From Thermopolyspora flexuosa (GTDB lineage: Bacteria > Actinomycetota > Actinomycetes > Streptosporangiales > Streptosporangiaceae), in the NCBI RefSeq assembly GCF_006716785.1, contig NZ_VFPQ01000001.1, forward strand, positions 682,001 through 746,000: a stretch of 64,000 bases of DNA, given 5' to 3'. The notes beneath the pieces were generated by a model. The model did not search any database. It saw only the letters and a list, made by a program, of their open reading frames with translations, and was not told where the DNA came from. Shown piece after piece: positions 63,155 through 64,000 of the stretch; within the stretch, counting starts at the first letter, position 1; every line of letters begins with the position of its first letter. The position numbers and the translations under genes were made by a program.

Positions 63155-64000
63155 GTGAACAAGCCCGTCGTACTCGTCGCCGAGGAACTTTCCGAAGCGG
63201 GTCTCGCCCTGCTGGGCGCCGACTTCGAGGTACGCCACACCGACGGAGCCGACCGTTCCGCGCTGCTGCCGGCCCTGGCGGAGGCGGACGCGCTCATCGT
63301 CCGCAGCGCCACCCAGGTGGACGCCGAGGCGCTCGCGCACGCGCCGCGCCTGCGCGTGGTCGCCCGCGCCGGCGTCGGTCTCGACAATGTGGACGTGGAG
63401 GCCGCGACCAAGGCCGGTGTCATGGTCGTGAACGCCCCCACCTCCAACATCGTCAGCGCCGCCGAGCACACGATCGCGCTCATCCTCGCCTGCGCGCGCA
63501 ACGTCCCCCAGGGCCACGCGGCGCTCAAGGGCGGGGAGTGGAAGCGCTCGAAGTACACCGGCGTGGAGCTCGACCAGAAGACGGTCGGCATCCTCGGGCT
63601 CGGCCGCATCGGCCAGCTCGTGGCCCAGCGCCTCGCGCCGTTCGGGGTCGAGCTGATCGCCTACGACCCGTACCTGCAGCCCGCCCGCGCCGCGCAGATC
63701 GGCGTGCGCCTCGTCGGGCTGGAGGAGCTGCTGCAGCGCTCCGACTTCATCACCGTTCACCTGCCCAAGACCAAGGAGACGATCGGCCTCATCGGCGACC
63801 GCGAGCTGCACATGGTCAAGCCGACCGTGCGCATCATCAACGTCGCCCGGGGCGGCATCGTCGACGAGAACGCGCTGTACGCCGCGATCAAGGAGGGCCG
63901 GGTCGCCGGCGCCGCGCTCGACGTGTTCGCCAAGGAGCCGTGCACCGACAGCCCGCTGTTCGAGCTCGACCAGGTCGTGGTCACCCCGCACCTCGGCGCC
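63155..64000 (+). CDS. serA: D-3-phosphoglycerate dehydrogenase SerA, 3' end outside window
   Basis: First 282 codons of the enzyme that oxidises 3-phosphoglycerate in serine synthesis. Visible: KPVVLVAEELSEAGLALLG, VARAGVGLDNVDVEAATKAG, Rossmann motif TVGILGLGRIGQLVAQRLAPF, catalytic Arg in INVARGGIVDENAL, Glu in LDVFAKEP and His in VTPHLGA at the window edge. GTG 63155 is chosen for GAAGGG 7 bases upstream and because homology begins there; an in-frame GTG at 63119, six bases after a -10 box, would add 12 residues and be leaderless. The regulatory C-terminal domains lie beyond 64000. Confidence 0.93.
   Translation, partial: MNKPVVLVAEELSEAGLALLGADFEVRHTDGADRSALLPALAEADALIVRSATQVDAEALAHAPRLRVVARAGVGLDNVDVEAATKAGVMVVNAPTSNIVSAAEHTIALILACARNVPQGHAALKGGEWKRSKYTGVELDQKTVGILGLGRIGQLVAQRLAPFGVELIAYDPYLQPARAAQIGVRLVGLEELLQRSDFITVHLPKTKETIGLIGDRELHMVKPTVRIINVARGGIVDENALYAAIKEGRVAGAALDVFAKEPCTDSPLFELDQVVVTPHLGA

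Overview
The window is very GC-rich chromosomal DNA with dense, short-spaced genes, many GTG starts, four-base start/stop overlaps and strong G/C third-position bias. Together with the GlgE alpha-glucan pathway, an actinobacterial DUF1707-FHA protein, tandem membrane Ser/Thr kinases, a leaderless ilvB attenuator and a Tat-exported amine oxidase, this points to an actinomycete, probably of the Streptosporangiales type. The genus is inferred, not shown. No rRNA, tRNA, CRISPR array or complete insertion sequence was seen. Most of the window is core metabolism.

Layout. 1-4.8 kb: a truncated sigma-like gene divergent from a four-gene osmoprotectant ABC operon that ends at a clear hairpin, then a flavin reductase. 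4.8-18.6 kb: a carbohydrate block. On the minus strand, glgE, treS and maltokinase are followed, after an interruption by two plus-strand genes of foreign appearance, by glgB and sppA. glgP is divergent from glgE. TreS and maltokinase turn trehalose into maltose-1-phosphate, GlgE polymerises it, GlgB branches the glucan and GlgP degrades it. 18.7-23.6 kb: a coiled-coil protein overlapping a QueC-like PP-loop enzyme, then a DppA-type D-aminopeptidase coupled to a Tat-exported amine oxidase, and a YbaK-type deacylase. 24-29.5 kb: three paralogous membrane Ser/Thr kinases. 29.7-36.7 kb: etfBA, a cysteine desulfurase, a DUF695-like gene on the opposite strand, mnmA, a metallo-beta-lactamase-fold hydrolase and a short MetE-like methyltransferase.

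36.7-49.5 kb: an intergenic region with a 30-bp palindrome and 15-bp direct repeats, ligA, a membrane GGDEF-EAL protein, gatCAB with a strong terminator, a VanW-type envelope protein, a lipoprotein sugar dehydrogenase and a D-2-hydroxyacid dehydrogenase. 49.7-56.1 kb: a second, PAS-containing GGDEF-EAL protein, then ilvB-ilvN-ilvC preceded by a transcription attenuator (leaderless leader peptide rich in Ile/Leu/Val, alternative hairpins, intrinsic terminator). 56.2-64 kb: a DUF1707-FHA protein, a PadR regulator with a double palindromic operator over its own start codon, an ABC exporter under its control, a methyltransferase, a 35-bp tandem repeat, an SseB-like protein, and the 5' part of serA behind a perfect CRP-type site.

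Best candidates for something new: the coiled-coil/QueC-like pair (18668-20348), the 15-bp repeat region upstream of ligA, the small reading frames in front of the ABC operon and glgP, and the TRVL-repeat linker of the second kinase.
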